In this document: positions 14,582 through 24,026 of the stretch, piece by piece
How positions within the stretch are numbered: the first letter of the stretch is position 1
Layout of the letters: each line of letters opens with the position of its first letter
Assembly: GCA_965203635.1 (NCBI GenBank)
Contig: OZ241903.1
Location: 2,790,001 to 2,854,000 of the forward strand
DNA: 64,000 nucleotides
Reading direction: 5' to 3'
Origin: Aldehydirespirator sp965203635
GTDB lineage: Bacteria > Actinomycetota > Acidimicrobiia > Acidimicrobiales > Aldehydirespiratoraceae
Translations under genes and position numbers: made by a program
The notes under the pieces: model-generated
The model's database searches: none
What the model was told of the DNA's origin: nothing
The model's input: the letters and a program-made list of their open reading frames with translations, nothing else

Positions 14582-15886
14582 ATGCGGTCGATCGGGCACA
14601 ACTCTGGTGAGCGAGCGACAGGTGAGCTCCTGGTCGAGGACATGACCGGAGCCGAGCGCGAGCGGGCCCTGCGGGTCGACCGGGTGCTGCCCGCGCTGGC
14701 CGCCCGGGCCGAGGAGGCCGACCGCGCCGGCGAGTTCCCCCTCGAGCATGTCCGCACCATCTCCGAGGCCGGTCTGCTGGGCATCACCGTGCCGGTCACC
14801 TACGGGGGCCTGGGCGGCGGGCTGCGAGACCTGGCCGCGGCCACCTTCGCCCTGGCCACCGCCTGCCCGTCCACCGCGCTGGCCTACTACTTCCAGTGCA
14901 GCGGCTCGTCCCGGGGCCTGCTCCCGCTGGCCGCCATCGAGGCCGGGCTGTTCGCCCCCGACGAGGTGCCGCTGGCCCGCTCGTTCGGCGAGCGGGTGCT
15001 GCGGCGGATGGGCGAGCACGGCCGCTGGGTGGCCAACTTCGCCAGCGAGTCGGTGCGGTCCAAGCACGCCGCCATAACCATCACCACCGAGGCCTCCCCC
15101 ACCGACGGCGGATGGCTGATCAATGGGGTCAAGTCGTTCGGCTGCTCCACCGGAGTGGCCGACGACTACCTGGTCACGGCCAAGCTCGCGGGTGGGGAGA
15201 CGGCCGAGTCGCTGGTCATGTTCCTGATCCCCCGCGACACGCCCGGCGTGAGCGAGCGAGCGAAGTGGGACGCCATCGGGATGAGGGCCACCGCCACCCA
15301 CGGCATCGTGCTTGAGAACGCCTTCGTTCCCGATGAGAATGCGCTGACCGTGCCGGGAACGTTCGTGAAGATGACGCAGGTGAGCCGGGGCAGCTTCGTC
15401 GGCAACCAGGTGGCGCTGTCGTCGGTGTACGTGGGGGCCGCCCAGGCGGTGTACGACTTCGCCCTCGACTACATGACCTCCACGACCTATCACGGCACCG
15501 ACGAGCCCATCGGCGGCGGCGACCTGCACCAACAGCTCATCGGGCAGATGCGGGCCCATCTCGACACCGCCTACATCTGGACGCGCCGCCAGATCCTGCT
15601 GGAGACCGCCGACCCCGAGCTGATCGGTAAGGACGACGTGGTGGCCAACTGGCGGATCGCCAAGGGCGAGATCGCGGAGAACTGCTTCCAGGTGGCCGTG
15701 CACGCGCTCAAGGCCTGCGGCACGGGCAACACCGGGATGTCCGGGGCGGTGTCACGGGGCCTGCGCGACCTCGCCATGGCACTGGTGCAGGGCTTCCCGC
15801 CCGAGCGGGGTCGCCTGGAGGCCGCCTCCTACCTGGTGTTCGGCGCCGAGGGAGACCAGTTCGGCACGGCCGGGGGCGGTCAGTGA
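14582..15886 (+). CDS. Acyl-CoA dehydrogenase-family flavoprotein
   Basis: A 434-residue acyl-CoA dehydrogenase-like protein. It has the N-terminal helical domain, the middle beta-domain FAD signature (WVANFASESVRSKHAAITI then GGWLINGVKSFGCSTGVADDYLVTAK), and the C-terminal four-helix bundle with KACGTGNTGMSGAVSRGLRDL. Members oxidise acyl-CoA esters to enoyl-CoA or act as flavin monooxygenases (DszC/HsaA type); the exact reaction cannot be fixed. An internal ATG at 14642 is an alternative start. The gene overlaps the next small membrane-protein gene by 4 bases and is the first gene of the Liv-type ABC transporter operon. Confidence 0.8.
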   Translation: MRSIGHNSGERATGELLVEDMTGAERERALRVDRVLPALAARAEEADRAGEFPLEHVRTISEAGLLGITVPVTYGGLGGGLRDLAAATFALATACPSTALAYYFQCSGSSRGLLPLAAIEAGLFAPDEVPLARSFGERVLRRMGEHGRWVANFASESVRSKHAAITITTEASPTDGGWLINGVKSFGCSTGVADDYLVTAKLAGGETAESLVMFLIPRDTPGVSERAKWDAIGMRATATHGIVLENAFVPDENALTVPGTFVKMTQVSRGSFVGNQVALSSVYVGAAQAVYDFALDYMTSTTYHGTDEPIGGGDLHQQLIGQMRAHLDTAYIWTRRQILLETADPELIGKDDVVANWRIAKGEIAENCFQVAVHALKACGTGNTGMSGAVSRGLRDLAMALVQGFPPERGRLEAASYLVFGAEGDQFGTAGGGQ

Positions 15887-16182
15887 ACCGGATCATGTCC
15901 CGCCCGTGGTTCGGCCCCGGAGCGGGCGCCTTCCTCTATCTCACCGGCATGAACGACGAGGCGCTGCACCACATCGGGGCGTGGTGGCTCAACCTCGGAA
16001 GATGGGGCCAGACCGCGGCCGTGCTGGCCGCCCTCGCTCTGGCGGCCTACTTCATCCAGGGCGCGCTCAGCCGACGCCGGACCGCCTTCCGCTCGACGGT
16101 CGGCGCCGCCGACGCCAGCCGCCTCCAGACCGCCGCGGGGCCCGCCCGCGGCGACCGCCCCGACCCGCGAGGTGACCCATGA
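15883..16182 (+). CDS. Small single-pass membrane protein
   Basis: A 99-residue protein starting at GTG 15883, coupled by 4-base overlaps to the acyl-CoA dehydrogenase before it and the lipoprotein after it. One membrane helix (about residues 44-60, QTAAVLAALALAAYFIQGAL) is followed by a basic cytoplasmic tail. No family is recognised. Its location inside the operon suggests an accessory role in the ABC importer, but that is inference. Confidence 0.55.
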   Translation: MNRIMSRPWFGPGAGAFLYLTGMNDEALHHIGAWWLNLGRWGQTAAVLAALALAAYFIQGALSRRRTAFRSTVGAADASRLQTAAGPARGDRPDPRGDP

Positions 16183-17759
16183 TCGATCCGGCCAGCCCCC
16201 GCTCCCGGCCCGCAAGCGGTGCCACCGTCCCGCCCTGCGGCCGCCGCCCGCCGGTCCGGCCCGGCCGTTGGAGGCACCGGCGAGCCCTCGGGCTGCTGCT
16301 GGCGGCAGCCACCCTGGCCGCGGCGTGCTCCGAGCCCGTCGACGAGGCCGCCACCGCTGCCGGCGAGACCCAGGCGGCCGACCAAGCCTCAGCCGAGCCC
16401 GCCGACGAGACCGGCGCAACCGCCGAGGACGCCGACGAGACCGGGGCCGCCGACCAGACCGCCGCCGAGCCCTCCGGCGAGGCCGAGACCGCGGATCAGC
16501 CCGCCGACACCGGGGAGGCCCAGCCCGCTGACGCTCCGGCCAGACCGGTGCCGGCCGGACCCGACACTCCCGGCGTCACCGACGACACGGTGACGATCTC
16601 GATCATCATCACCGACACGTCGATGGTGGCCCAGGCGTTCGGGTGGGAGGTGCCCGACGAGGGCGACCGCGAGGCCCAGGTCGAGGCGCTGGTCGAGCAC
16701 TTCAACGCGGCGGGCGGCTTCGCCGGCCGCCAGATCGAGGCCAAGGTCACCGTGTTCAACGCCATCACCGACGGCCCGGTGGCCGAGGAGGCCCTCTGCA
16801 ACAAGATCACCCAGGACGACCAGGCCTTCGCGGTGGTTCTGACCGGACAGCTCCAGGAGAACGCCCGGCCCTGCTACCGCAACGCCAACACGCTGATGTT
16901 CGACGCCACCCTGTACCCGGTGGACGTCGCCGGCTTCGAGGAGCTGGCCCCCTACTACTGGTCGCCGCTGCTGCCCACCTACGACGACCTGGTGGGCGGC
17001 CTGGCCGCCGCACTCATCGAGGAGGGCTGGTTCTCGGGCGGAACGCTGGGGGTCATCGCCATCGAGTCCGAGCTGAGCGAGCGGGTCTACACCGAGCAGT
17101 TCGTCCCCCGGCTGGAGGCGGCCGGCGTGGAAGTGGCCTCCTACAACACCATCGACCCCACCGACGGCACCTCGTTCAACAACGACCAGCTCCAGGCCAT
17201 CATCAACTTCCGGGAGGCGGGCGTGGACAAGGTGGTGGCCATCGGCGGCTCCCGGCTGGTGTCGTGGTTCATCGACACCAGCGTGGCCCAGAACTTCGCC
17301 CCGGCGTACGCGCTGACCAGCTACGACGCCCCCGACTTCAACGCGTACAACTTCCCCCAGATGATGGGCGGGTCCGGCGGCATAAGCGTGCTCCCCGGCT
17401 ACGACCTGGACGACGACCAGCTCCCGTTCCCGGCATCGGCGGCCGAGCAGGAGTGCGCCGACATTTTCACCGCGGCCGGGCTGGAGTTCAGCGTGCGGAC
17501 CAACATCCGCACCGGGCTGCTGTTCTGCGACGTGTTCCGCCTGCTGCGGGACGCCTCCCCCCACCTCGCCGAGGTGAGCGCTCAGGGGGTCACCGAGGCG
17601 GTCTGGCAGCTGGGCGACAGCTTCGAGGCGGCCTCGGTGTACGGGGTGGAGTTCACCGAGGGCAGCTACGCCGGCGGCGACCTGTACCGGCGGTTCACAT
17701 TCGACGCCGGCTGCGAGTGCATGGTGCTGACCGGCGACCCCGCTGACTTCGACGGGTGA
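16179..17759 (+). CDS. ABC transporter substrate-binding lipoprotein (Liv-type)
   Basis: A 526-residue lipoprotein. An Arg-rich N-terminus and hydrophobic helix lead to the lipobox LAAAC (near residue 50). A long Ala/Glu/Asp-rich linker of about 70 residues follows, and then a periplasmic-binding type I fold of the branched-chain amino acid/amide group (DDTVTISIIITDTSM, later ALIEEGWFSGGTLGVIAIES and GVDKVVAIGGSRLVSWF). The acidic linker keeps the binding domain off the membrane. It is encoded just before the fused permease/ATPase proteins, so it is their substrate receptor. The ligand is unknown. Confidence 0.85.
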   Translation: MIDPASPRSRPASGATVPPCGRRPPVRPGRWRHRRALGLLLAAATLAAACSEPVDEAATAAGETQAADQASAEPADETGATAEDADETGAADQTAAEPSGEAETADQPADTGEAQPADAPARPVPAGPDTPGVTDDTVTISIIITDTSMVAQAFGWEVPDEGDREAQVEALVEHFNAAGGFAGRQIEAKVTVFNAITDGPVAEEALCNKITQDDQAFAVVLTGQLQENARPCYRNANTLMFDATLYPVDVAGFEELAPYYWSPLLPTYDDLVGGLAAALIEEGWFSGGTLGVIAIESELSERVYTEQFVPRLEAAGVEVASYNTIDPTDGTSFNNDQLQAIINFREAGVDKVVAIGGSRLVSWFIDTSVAQNFAPAYALTSYDAPDFNAYNFPQMMGGSGGISVLPGYDLDDDQLPFPASAAEQECADIFTAAGLEFSVRTNIRTGLLFCDVFRLLRDASPHLAEVSAQGVTEAVWQLGDSFEAASVYGVEFTEGSYAGGDLYRRFTFDAGCECMVLTGDPADFDG

Positions 17760-17778
17760 ACGCCTCACCCCCACCACG

Positions 17779-19779
17779 ATGAGCGAGGCGGAGGAGGCGG
17801 TCGAGCAGCGGGGCCGGCCGGGCAACCCCCGGCTGCTGGTCGCCGTCGCCGTCCAGGGGGCGGCGCTGGCCACCGCGCTGCCGGTGCTGCTGTTCCGCCG
17901 GGAGGAGATCGCCGAGCGTCTCGGCGTGGTCGGCGCGGTGGTGGGCGAGGCCGCCCTGATCGGCGCGGCCGCGGTGGTGGCCGCGCTGGTGGTGCCCCGG
18001 CTGCGCAGCGTGCTGCCGGCCGGGATCCTGCTGACCCTGGCCGGGCTGCTGGCCGCGGCCGGGCTCGGCGTGATGGCCCGAACGACCGGCATCGCGGTGT
18101 TCACCGCCGGCGGCGTCATGCTGGCCGCGGGCGCGGCGCCCGGGCTGGTGCTCCACCGCCTCCTGCTGGCCACCGACGCCCGCCAGGCCGACCGGTTCCG
18201 GACACTGTCGTGGTACTGGGCCGCGGTGGCCGCCGGCGCCTGCTGGCCGCTGGCGGCCCGGGTGCTCGTCCCCCTGTCCTACAGCACCGTGCTGTGGGCC
18301 GGTGCCGCGCTGGCGCTGTTGAGCGCGGTGCTGATCGCCGGCCACGCCCTGGCCCACGACAACGACATCGAGGTGCAGCCCACCGTCGCCCGGGCCGATG
18401 TGCCGTGGGCCCGCCGGTCCTACGGCGCCGCTCTGGCGGTGGGCGCGGCCGCCGTCGGCGGCGCGGATGCGGCCCAGTCGCTGCTGCTGGGCGAATGGCA
18501 GCGCAGCCCGGTCCAGAACGCGGCCGTGCTGGCCGCCGGGGCCGCGGCGGCCGCCCTGATCAGCGCCTTCGGTCCCTGGTACCACCGGCTTCACCGGCTC
18601 GCCGGCGGCCGCCGAGCCGACGCGGTCGGCACCCAGCTGCTGGTGGCGGGCGTGCTGGTGCTGCTGGGAGCGGTGTCGTTCACCTACATCGGGCTGGTGG
18701 CCTGCTGGTTCGTGGCCGGCGGCGCCATCGCCCTGGCCCTGGCCGGGCTGGACGCCGCGGTGTTCGCCGGCATCGCTCCCGAGCTGCGACGGGCGGTGGC
18801 CGCCCGCCAGGTGCTGTGGGCCGGTGCCGGCGCGCTGGCGGCGGCCTCGTTCAACGCCTGGATCGCCGGTGGGTGGCCCGACCAGTGGAGGCTAGGCCTG
18901 CTGGGCCTGCCGCTGGTGATGGTGGGATGGGCGGTGCGCCGGTTCGCGGCTCCGGCCCGTGACGCCAAGACGGTGGTGGCGGTGTCCAAGGCCACCACCG
19001 TGCCCCGCCGGGTGTACCCCGCCGCGTCCGGGCCGCCGCTGCTGTCGGTGGAGCAGCTGTCGGTGTCCTACGGATCGGTGCAGGTGCTGTTCGGGGTGGA
19101 CCTGACGGTGCAGGAGGGCGCGGTCGTGGCGCTGATGGGTACCAACGGGGCCGGCAAGACCACGCTGCTGCGGGCCGTCTCGGGGCTGGAGCCGACCATC
19201 GGGGGGCGCATCGTCTACGCGGGCCTCGACATCACCAAGACCCGGCCCACCTGGAGGGTGGGCATGGGGCTGCACCAGGTCGTCGAGACCGACGCGGTGG
19301 TCGGCCCGCTCACCGTGGCCGAGAACCTGACCCTGTTCGGCCACGGCCTCGACCGGGCCGGGCGGGCCCGCAGCATCGCCGAGGCGTACGAGTTGTTCCC
19401 CCGCCTGGCCGAGCGGTCGCGCCAGCGGGCGGCCACCCTGTCGGGCGGCGAGAAGCAGATGCTGGGTCTGGCCAAAGCCGTCGTGACCCCTCCCCGCCTG
19501 CTGCTGATCGACGAGTTCTCGCTGGGCCTGGCGCCGACCGTGATCTCCGACCTGTTGCCGGTGATCCGCCGCATCGCCGATCAGGGCGCGGCCGTGCTGC
19601 TGGTGGAGCAGTCGGTGAACGTGGCCCTGTCGGTGGCCGACCACGCCTACGTCATGGAGAAGGGCGAGATCGGCTACTCCGGCCCCGCCGGGGAGCTGCG
19701 GGCCCGGCCCGACCTGCTGCGGGCCGCCTACCTCGAGGGCCTGGCCCACGCCCTCCACATCGACCGGACCGAGGCATAG
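17779..19779 (+). CDS. MFS-like membrane domain fused to LivF-type ATPase
   Basis: A 666-residue protein. Residues about 18-395 form roughly 10-12 hydrophobic helices resembling a major-facilitator-type domain. Residues about 415-660 form a complete LivF-like ABC ATPase: Walker A GTNGAGKTT, signature LSGGEKQMLGLAKAV, Walker B LLLIDEFSLGLAP, and a switch-region EQSVN. In standard Liv importers LivF is a free-standing cytosolic subunit, so an N-terminal permease-like domain is unusual. It is followed 10 bases later by the LivH-LivM-LivG fusion. Together with the lipoprotein, the two polypeptides would make a full importer. Whether the MFS-like part transports anything or only anchors the ATPase is open. 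Confidence 0.75.
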   Translation: MSEAEEAVEQRGRPGNPRLLVAVAVQGAALATALPVLLFRREEIAERLGVVGAVVGEAALIGAAAVVAALVVPRLRSVLPAGILLTLAGLLAAAGLGVMARTTGIAVFTAGGVMLAAGAAPGLVLHRLLLATDARQADRFRTLSWYWAAVAAGACWPLAARVLVPLSYSTVLWAGAALALLSAVLIAGHALAHDNDIEVQPTVARADVPWARRSYGAALAVGAAAVGGADAAQSLLLGEWQRSPVQNAAVLAAGAAAAALISAFGPWYHRLHRLAGGRRADAVGTQLLVAGVLVLLGAVSFTYIGLVACWFVAGGAIALALAGLDAAVFAGIAPELRRAVAARQVLWAGAGALAAASFNAWIAGGWPDQWRLGLLGLPLVMVGWAVRRFAAPARDAKTVVAVSKATTVPRRVYPAASGPPLLSVEQLSVSYGSVQVLFGVDLTVQEGAVVALMGTNGAGKTTLLRAVSGLEPTIGGRIVYAGLDITKTRPTWRVGMGLHQVVETDAVVGPLTVAENLTLFGHGLDRAGRARSIAEAYELFPRLAERSRQRAATLSGGEKQMLGLAKAVVTPPRLLLIDEFSLGLAPTVISDLLPVIRRIADQGAAVLLVEQSVNVALSVADHAYVMEKGEIGYSGPAGELRARPDLLRAAYLEGLAHALHIDRTEA

Positions 19780-19788
19780 GCGGCCGAG

Positions 19789-22530
19789 ATGGGCGGGTTC
19801 GACGTCTCCGGCCCGTTGCTGCTGCTGGGCTCGATCTTCGGGATCGGCTACGCGCTGCTCGGCATCGGCCTGGTGCTGGCCTACCGGTCCAGCGGTTTCA
19901 TCAACTTCGCTCACGGCGCCACCGGCCTGCTGGCCGCGTCGGCGATGTCGGTGGTGGTCAACGACTACGGCGTGCCCTACTGGCTGGGCTTCGCCGGCGC
20001 GCTGGCCGCGGCCGCCCTGCTGGCGGCCGGCATCGAGGCCATGCTGGCCGGCAAGCTGGCCGGCGCCCCCAAGGTTCTGTCGATGGTGGCCACGCTCGGC
20101 GCCGGCCAGGCGCTGCTGCTGCTGGCGCTGTCGTTCGCCAAGGGCGGCCTCGGCGGCGGGAGCTTCCCCCAGCCGCCGGGGTTCCCCCAGTTCGAGCTGA
20201 CCGTTTTCGTGTCGCCGTCGGCGACCGCCCTGCTGTGGCTGTCGCCGGTGGTGGTCGGCGGCCTGTACCTGTTCCTCCAGCGCAGCAAGTACGGGCTGGC
20301 GGTGCGGGGCGCGGCCGCCAACGGCGACGCGGCCACCCTGGCCGGGGTCGACCCCCGGCACATGGCCGCGCTGTCGTGGGCCCTGGCCGGGGCTCTGTCG
20401 GCCTTCGCGGCCATGCTCATCCTCCCCAACCAGTCGACGGTCACCCCCGACGCCCTCGGCCCCGACTTCATCGTGCGGGGCCTGGCCGTGGCCGCCCTGG
20501 CCCGGTTCGCCAACTTCCCGGTGGCCTTCGCCGCCGGCCTGGGCATCGGCATCGTCGAGCAGGTCCTGGCCTCCAATCCCGACTCCACCGGCTGGTTCGA
20601 GGTGGCCCTGTTCCTGCTCATCCTGGCGGGCGTGGCCCTGCGGGTGGGCTCAGGCCGGGACCAGGCCGAGCGCTGGGCCAGCCTGACGCCGAGCCGCCGC
20701 CTGCCCGACGCCTACCGGGGCGTGTGGCTGATCCAGCACCTGGGCTGGGTGCTGGGGGGCGCGGGCGCCCTCGCGGCCGCGCTGGCGTCGCTGTGGATCA
20801 GCAATCGGTCCGCCTTCCTGCTGTCCACCGTGATCGCGTTCGCCACCATCGGGATCTCGGTCAGTTTCCTGACCGGCCTCGCCGGGCAGCTCTCGCTGGG
20901 GCAGGTGGCTTTCGCGGCCATCGGCGCGGTGGTGGGCGTGCGGGTGGCCACCGACACCGGCAGCCTGGCGCTGGGCCTGCTGTGCGGAGGCGTCACCGGC
21001 GCGGCCGCGTCGGCCGCGGTGGGGCTGCCGGCGCTGCGGATGCAGGGCCTGCTGCTGGCGGTGGCCACCCTGGCCTTCGCGCTGGCCACGTTCAGCTGGC
21101 TGCTGCGCCAGGACTGGGCCTTCGGCTCGGGCCTCTCGTCGCGCCCGGTGAGTGTCCTCGGTGTGGAGGTGAGCAACTCGCGGGGCTTCTACTACGTGGC
21201 CCTGGCCGTGTTCGCGGTGGTGCTGGCCACCGCGGCGACGCTGCGGCGGTCGTCGTTCGGGCGCACCCTGGTGGCGGTGCGCGACAACGAGGCCGCGTCC
21301 CGGGTCCTCCAGGTCGCCCCCTGGCGCCTGCTGGTGACCGCCTACGCCTTCGCCGGGTTCGTGGCCGGCGCCGGCGGCGTGGTGCTGGCCATGAACAACA
21401 CCTTCGTCACCCGCAGCATCTTCTCGCCCAGCGACAGCATCAACGTGGTCGCCATCGCGGTCATCGGCGGGCTGTCGGAGCTGACCGGCCCGCTGCTGGG
21501 CGCGGCCTACCTGATCGGCATCCGCGAGTTCTTCGACCTGGAGCTGTCGGCGCTGGCCGGGCTGAACGCGGCGTGGCTGATCCTGATCCTGGAGCAGCCC
21601 CGGGGCATCCACGGCCTGCTGGACAGCACCCGGCGCAACCTGATCGATCAGATCGCCCGGTTCCACGGCGTCGACCCGGACACCGCCGAAGCCCCGCGGC
21701 CCGACGCCGTGGCCTCTCCCGCGCCGGTGATGGCGGCCGTGCCCGGCAGCTCTGCCGGCGCGGGCGGCACGGTGCTGGAGGTGCGGGGCCTGTCGCGGCG
21801 CTTCGGTGACCTGAAGGCGGTCGACGACGTGTCGTTCAGCGTGGAGGCGGGCGAGACGCTCGGGCTGATCGGACCCAACGGCGCCGGCAAGACCACCGTG
21901 TTCGAGCTGGTGAGCGGGTACCTGCGCCCGCACGCCGGGTCGGTCGTCCTCTACGGGGAGGACATCACCCGGCTGGCGCCGGAGGCCCGCAGCCGCCGGG
22001 GGCTGGTGCGCTCCTTCCAGAACGCCTCGCTGTTCCCGACCATGACGCCGCGCGAGATCGTGTTCCTGGCCTGCCGGTCGGCGGCCGGCGGTCGCTTCGT
22101 GCTGGGCGGGTCGCGGGCCGAGCGGGCCATCGAGGACCAGGCCGACGACACCCTGGCCGCCTTCGGGCTGGCCGCGGTGGGCGATCAACCGGCCGGCCTG
22201 CTGTCCACCGGCACCCGGCGCCTCGTCGAGCTGGCCGCCAACGTGGCGCTGCGGCCCCGGCTGCTGCTGATGGACGAGCCGTCGGCCGGTATCGCGCAGG
22301 CCGAGACCGAGGCCCTGGGCGATGTGATCGTGCGGATCCGCGAGGCCTACGGGATCACCCTGGTGGTGATCGAGCACGACATGCCGCTGCTGGCCTCCGT
22401 CTGCGACCGCATGATCGCCCTGGAGGTCGGCCAAGTCATCGCCGAGGGCGCCCCCGCCGAAGTCCAGACCAACCCGGCAGTGGTGCGCAGCTACCTCGGC
22501 GGAGGCCCCAGCCCCCATGCAATATCGTAA
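19789..22530 (+). CDS. LivH-LivM-LivG triple fusion ABC permease/ATPase
   Basis: A 913-residue protein with three normally separate Liv subunits in order. Residues 1 to about 290 are LivH-like (LGIGLVLAYRSSGFINFAHG signature). Residues about 310-620 are LivM-like (ISVSFLTGLAGQLSLGQVAF). Residues about 660-913 are a LivG-like ATPase with Walker A GPNGAGKTT, Walker B LLLMDEPSAGI and switch EHDM. The ABC signature is altered to LSTGTRRLVELA instead of LS-x-G-Q/E, which may lower ATPase activity. The partner ATPase in the upstream fusion has a canonical signature, so the pair may have one strong and one weak ATP site. Substrate probably a branched-chain amino acid, amide or carboxylate. Confidence 0.85.
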   Translation: MGGFDVSGPLLLLGSIFGIGYALLGIGLVLAYRSSGFINFAHGATGLLAASAMSVVVNDYGVPYWLGFAGALAAAALLAAGIEAMLAGKLAGAPKVLSMVATLGAGQALLLLALSFAKGGLGGGSFPQPPGFPQFELTVFVSPSATALLWLSPVVVGGLYLFLQRSKYGLAVRGAAANGDAATLAGVDPRHMAALSWALAGALSAFAAMLILPNQSTVTPDALGPDFIVRGLAVAALARFANFPVAFAAGLGIGIVEQVLASNPDSTGWFEVALFLLILAGVALRVGSGRDQAERWASLTPSRRLPDAYRGVWLIQHLGWVLGGAGALAAALASLWISNRSAFLLSTVIAFATIGISVSFLTGLAGQLSLGQVAFAAIGAVVGVRVATDTGSLALGLLCGGVTGAAASAAVGLPALRMQGLLLAVATLAFALATFSWLLRQDWAFGSGLSSRPVSVLGVEVSNSRGFYYVALAVFAVVLATAATLRRSSFGRTLVAVRDNEAASRVLQVAPWRLLVTAYAFAGFVAGAGGVVLAMNNTFVTRSIFSPSDSINVVAIAVIGGLSELTGPLLGAAYLIGIREFFDLELSALAGLNAAWLILILEQPRGIHGLLDSTRRNLIDQIARFHGVDPDTAEAPRPDAVASPAPVMAAVPGSSAGAGGTVLEVRGLSRRFGDLKAVDDVSFSVEAGETLGLIGPNGAGKTTVFELVSGYLRPHAGSVVLYGEDITRLAPEARSRRGLVRSFQNASLFPTMTPREIVFLACRSAAGGRFVLGGSRAERAIEDQADDTLAAFGLAAVGDQPAGLLSTGTRRLVELAANVALRPRLLLMDEPSAGIAQAETEALGDVIVRIREAYGITLVVIEHDMPLLASVCDRMIALEVGQVIAEGAPAEVQTNPAVVRSYLGGGPSPHAIS

Positions 22531-22577
22531 GGTCCGCCGACCGCTTGTCACGAACGGGAGAAGGGAGGACTCTGAGC

Positions 22578-24014
22578 ATGGACAGGGATGCCGTGTCGGT
22601 TCGGGTCGCGGGATGCTGGCGAGACGAGATCATTGGAGAGCTCGAGCGCTACATCGCCCTGCCGGCGCTGTCGCCGGCCTTCGACGCCGGCTGGGAGGAG
22701 GCGGGCCACATCGAGGCCGCGGTGCAGCAGGTGTCGGCCTGGATGTCGTCGCGGCCCGTGGCCGGGATGACGGTCGATGTGCAGCGGCTGCCGGGGCGCA
22801 CCCCTCTGATCGTCGCCGAGGTGGAGCCGTTCGGCGCTCAGCCCACCGGCGGTGCCGGCGAGTCCACGGTGGTGCTCTACGGGCACCTGGACAAGCAGCC
22901 GGAGATGACGGGATGGCGCGACGGGCTCGGGCCTTGGACGCCGGTGCGCGACGGAGATCGCCTCTACGGCAGGGGCGGCGCTGACGACGGCTACGCGGCC
23001 TACGCCAGCATCGCCGCCATCGAAGCAGTGCAGGGCTGCGGCGGCAGCCACGGCCGGTGCCTGGTGCTGATCGAGGCCTCCGAGGAGTCCGGCAGCCCCG
23101 ACCTGATGGCCCACCTCGACACGTTGGGGGACCGTCTGGGGGATGTGGCCCTGCTCGTGTGTCTGGACTCCGGCTGCGCCACCTACGACACGATGTGGCT
23201 GACCACCTCGCTGCGGGGACTGGTGGAGGCGACACTGCAGGTGGATGTGATCGCCGAGGGCTGGCACAGCGGCATGGCCAGCGGTCTGGTGCCGTCGTCG
23301 TTCCGGCTGGCTCGCATCCTGCTGGACCGGATCGAGGACTCGGCCAGCGGCCGGGTGCTGCTGGACTCGGCCAATGTCGGGATCCCTGCCCACCGGGTCG
23401 CGGAGGCTCGGGCCATGGCTGAGCTGCTCGGCGGAACCGGTGAGGACTTCGGTCTGATCGGCGACCTGCAGCTGATGGAGGAGGACCCTGCCGAGGGGCT
23501 GCTGGCCCGCACGTGGCGCCCGGCCCTCAGCGTCACCGGCGCCGACGGCCTGCCACCGGCCGCTTCCGCGGGCAACGTGCTGCGGCCCTATACCGCCCTC
23601 AGGCTGAGCCTGCGCCTGCCCCCGACCGCCACCGCGAGGACCGCCGCGTCGGAGCTCGCTGATCTGCTCGGCTCCGATCCGCCCCTGCGGGCGTCGGTCA
23701 GCATCGCTGACGTCGAGTGGGCCGACGGGTGGGACGCGCCCGAACTGTCGCCGTGGCTGGCGGATGCGCTGAACAACAGCGCGCTGCACCGCTTCGGGCA
23801 GCCCATGCAGCTCTTCGGGGAGGGCGGCAGCATCCCGTTCATCGCGATGCTGGGCGAGATGTTCCCCGCGGCGCAGTTCGTGGTCACCGGGGTGCTGGGC
23901 CCGGAGTCCAACGCTCATGGACCCAACGAGTTCCTGCATGTGGCCTACGCCGAGAAGCTCACCGGCTGCATCGCCGACGTCCTCAACGCGGAGGCCGCCC
24001 GCCCGCAGCGCTGA
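22578..24014 (+). CDS. M20-family zinc metallopeptidase
   Basis: A 478-residue M20 peptidase (carnosinase/dipeptidase group). The metal and catalytic motifs are in order: VLYGHLDKQPE (metal His and Asp), RGGADD (bridging Asp), EASEESGS (catalytic Glu and metal Glu), LDSG, and the C-terminal GPNEFL with the preceding NAHG metal His. A dimerisation domain interrupts the catalytic domain at about residues 210-370. ATG 22578 follows AGGGAGGA at 8-base distance. These enzymes cleave dipeptides or N-acyl amino acids in the cytoplasm. It lies beside a second peptidase-like gene and the Lrp/peptide-importer genes, suggesting a peptide-use module. Confidence 0.85.
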   Translation: MDRDAVSVRVAGCWRDEIIGELERYIALPALSPAFDAGWEEAGHIEAAVQQVSAWMSSRPVAGMTVDVQRLPGRTPLIVAEVEPFGAQPTGGAGESTVVLYGHLDKQPEMTGWRDGLGPWTPVRDGDRLYGRGGADDGYAAYASIAAIEAVQGCGGSHGRCLVLIEASEESGSPDLMAHLDTLGDRLGDVALLVCLDSGCATYDTMWLTTSLRGLVEATLQVDVIAEGWHSGMASGLVPSSFRLARILLDRIEDSASGRVLLDSANVGIPAHRVAEARAMAELLGGTGEDFGLIGDLQLMEEDPAEGLLARTWRPALSVTGADGLPPAASAGNVLRPYTALRLSLRLPPTATARTAASELADLLGSDPPLRASVSIADVEWADGWDAPELSPWLADALNNSALHRFGQPMQLFGEGGSIPFIAMLGEMFPAAQFVVTGVLGPESNAHGPNEFLHVAYAEKLTGCIADVLNAEAARPQR

Positions 24015-24026
24015 GCGGGGGTGCGC

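Noticed and set aside
20650..22551. A 633-codon minus-strand frame under the Liv fusion gene
   Set aside because: Gln/Gly/His-rich shadow translation with no motif. The plus strand carries clear ABC motifs.
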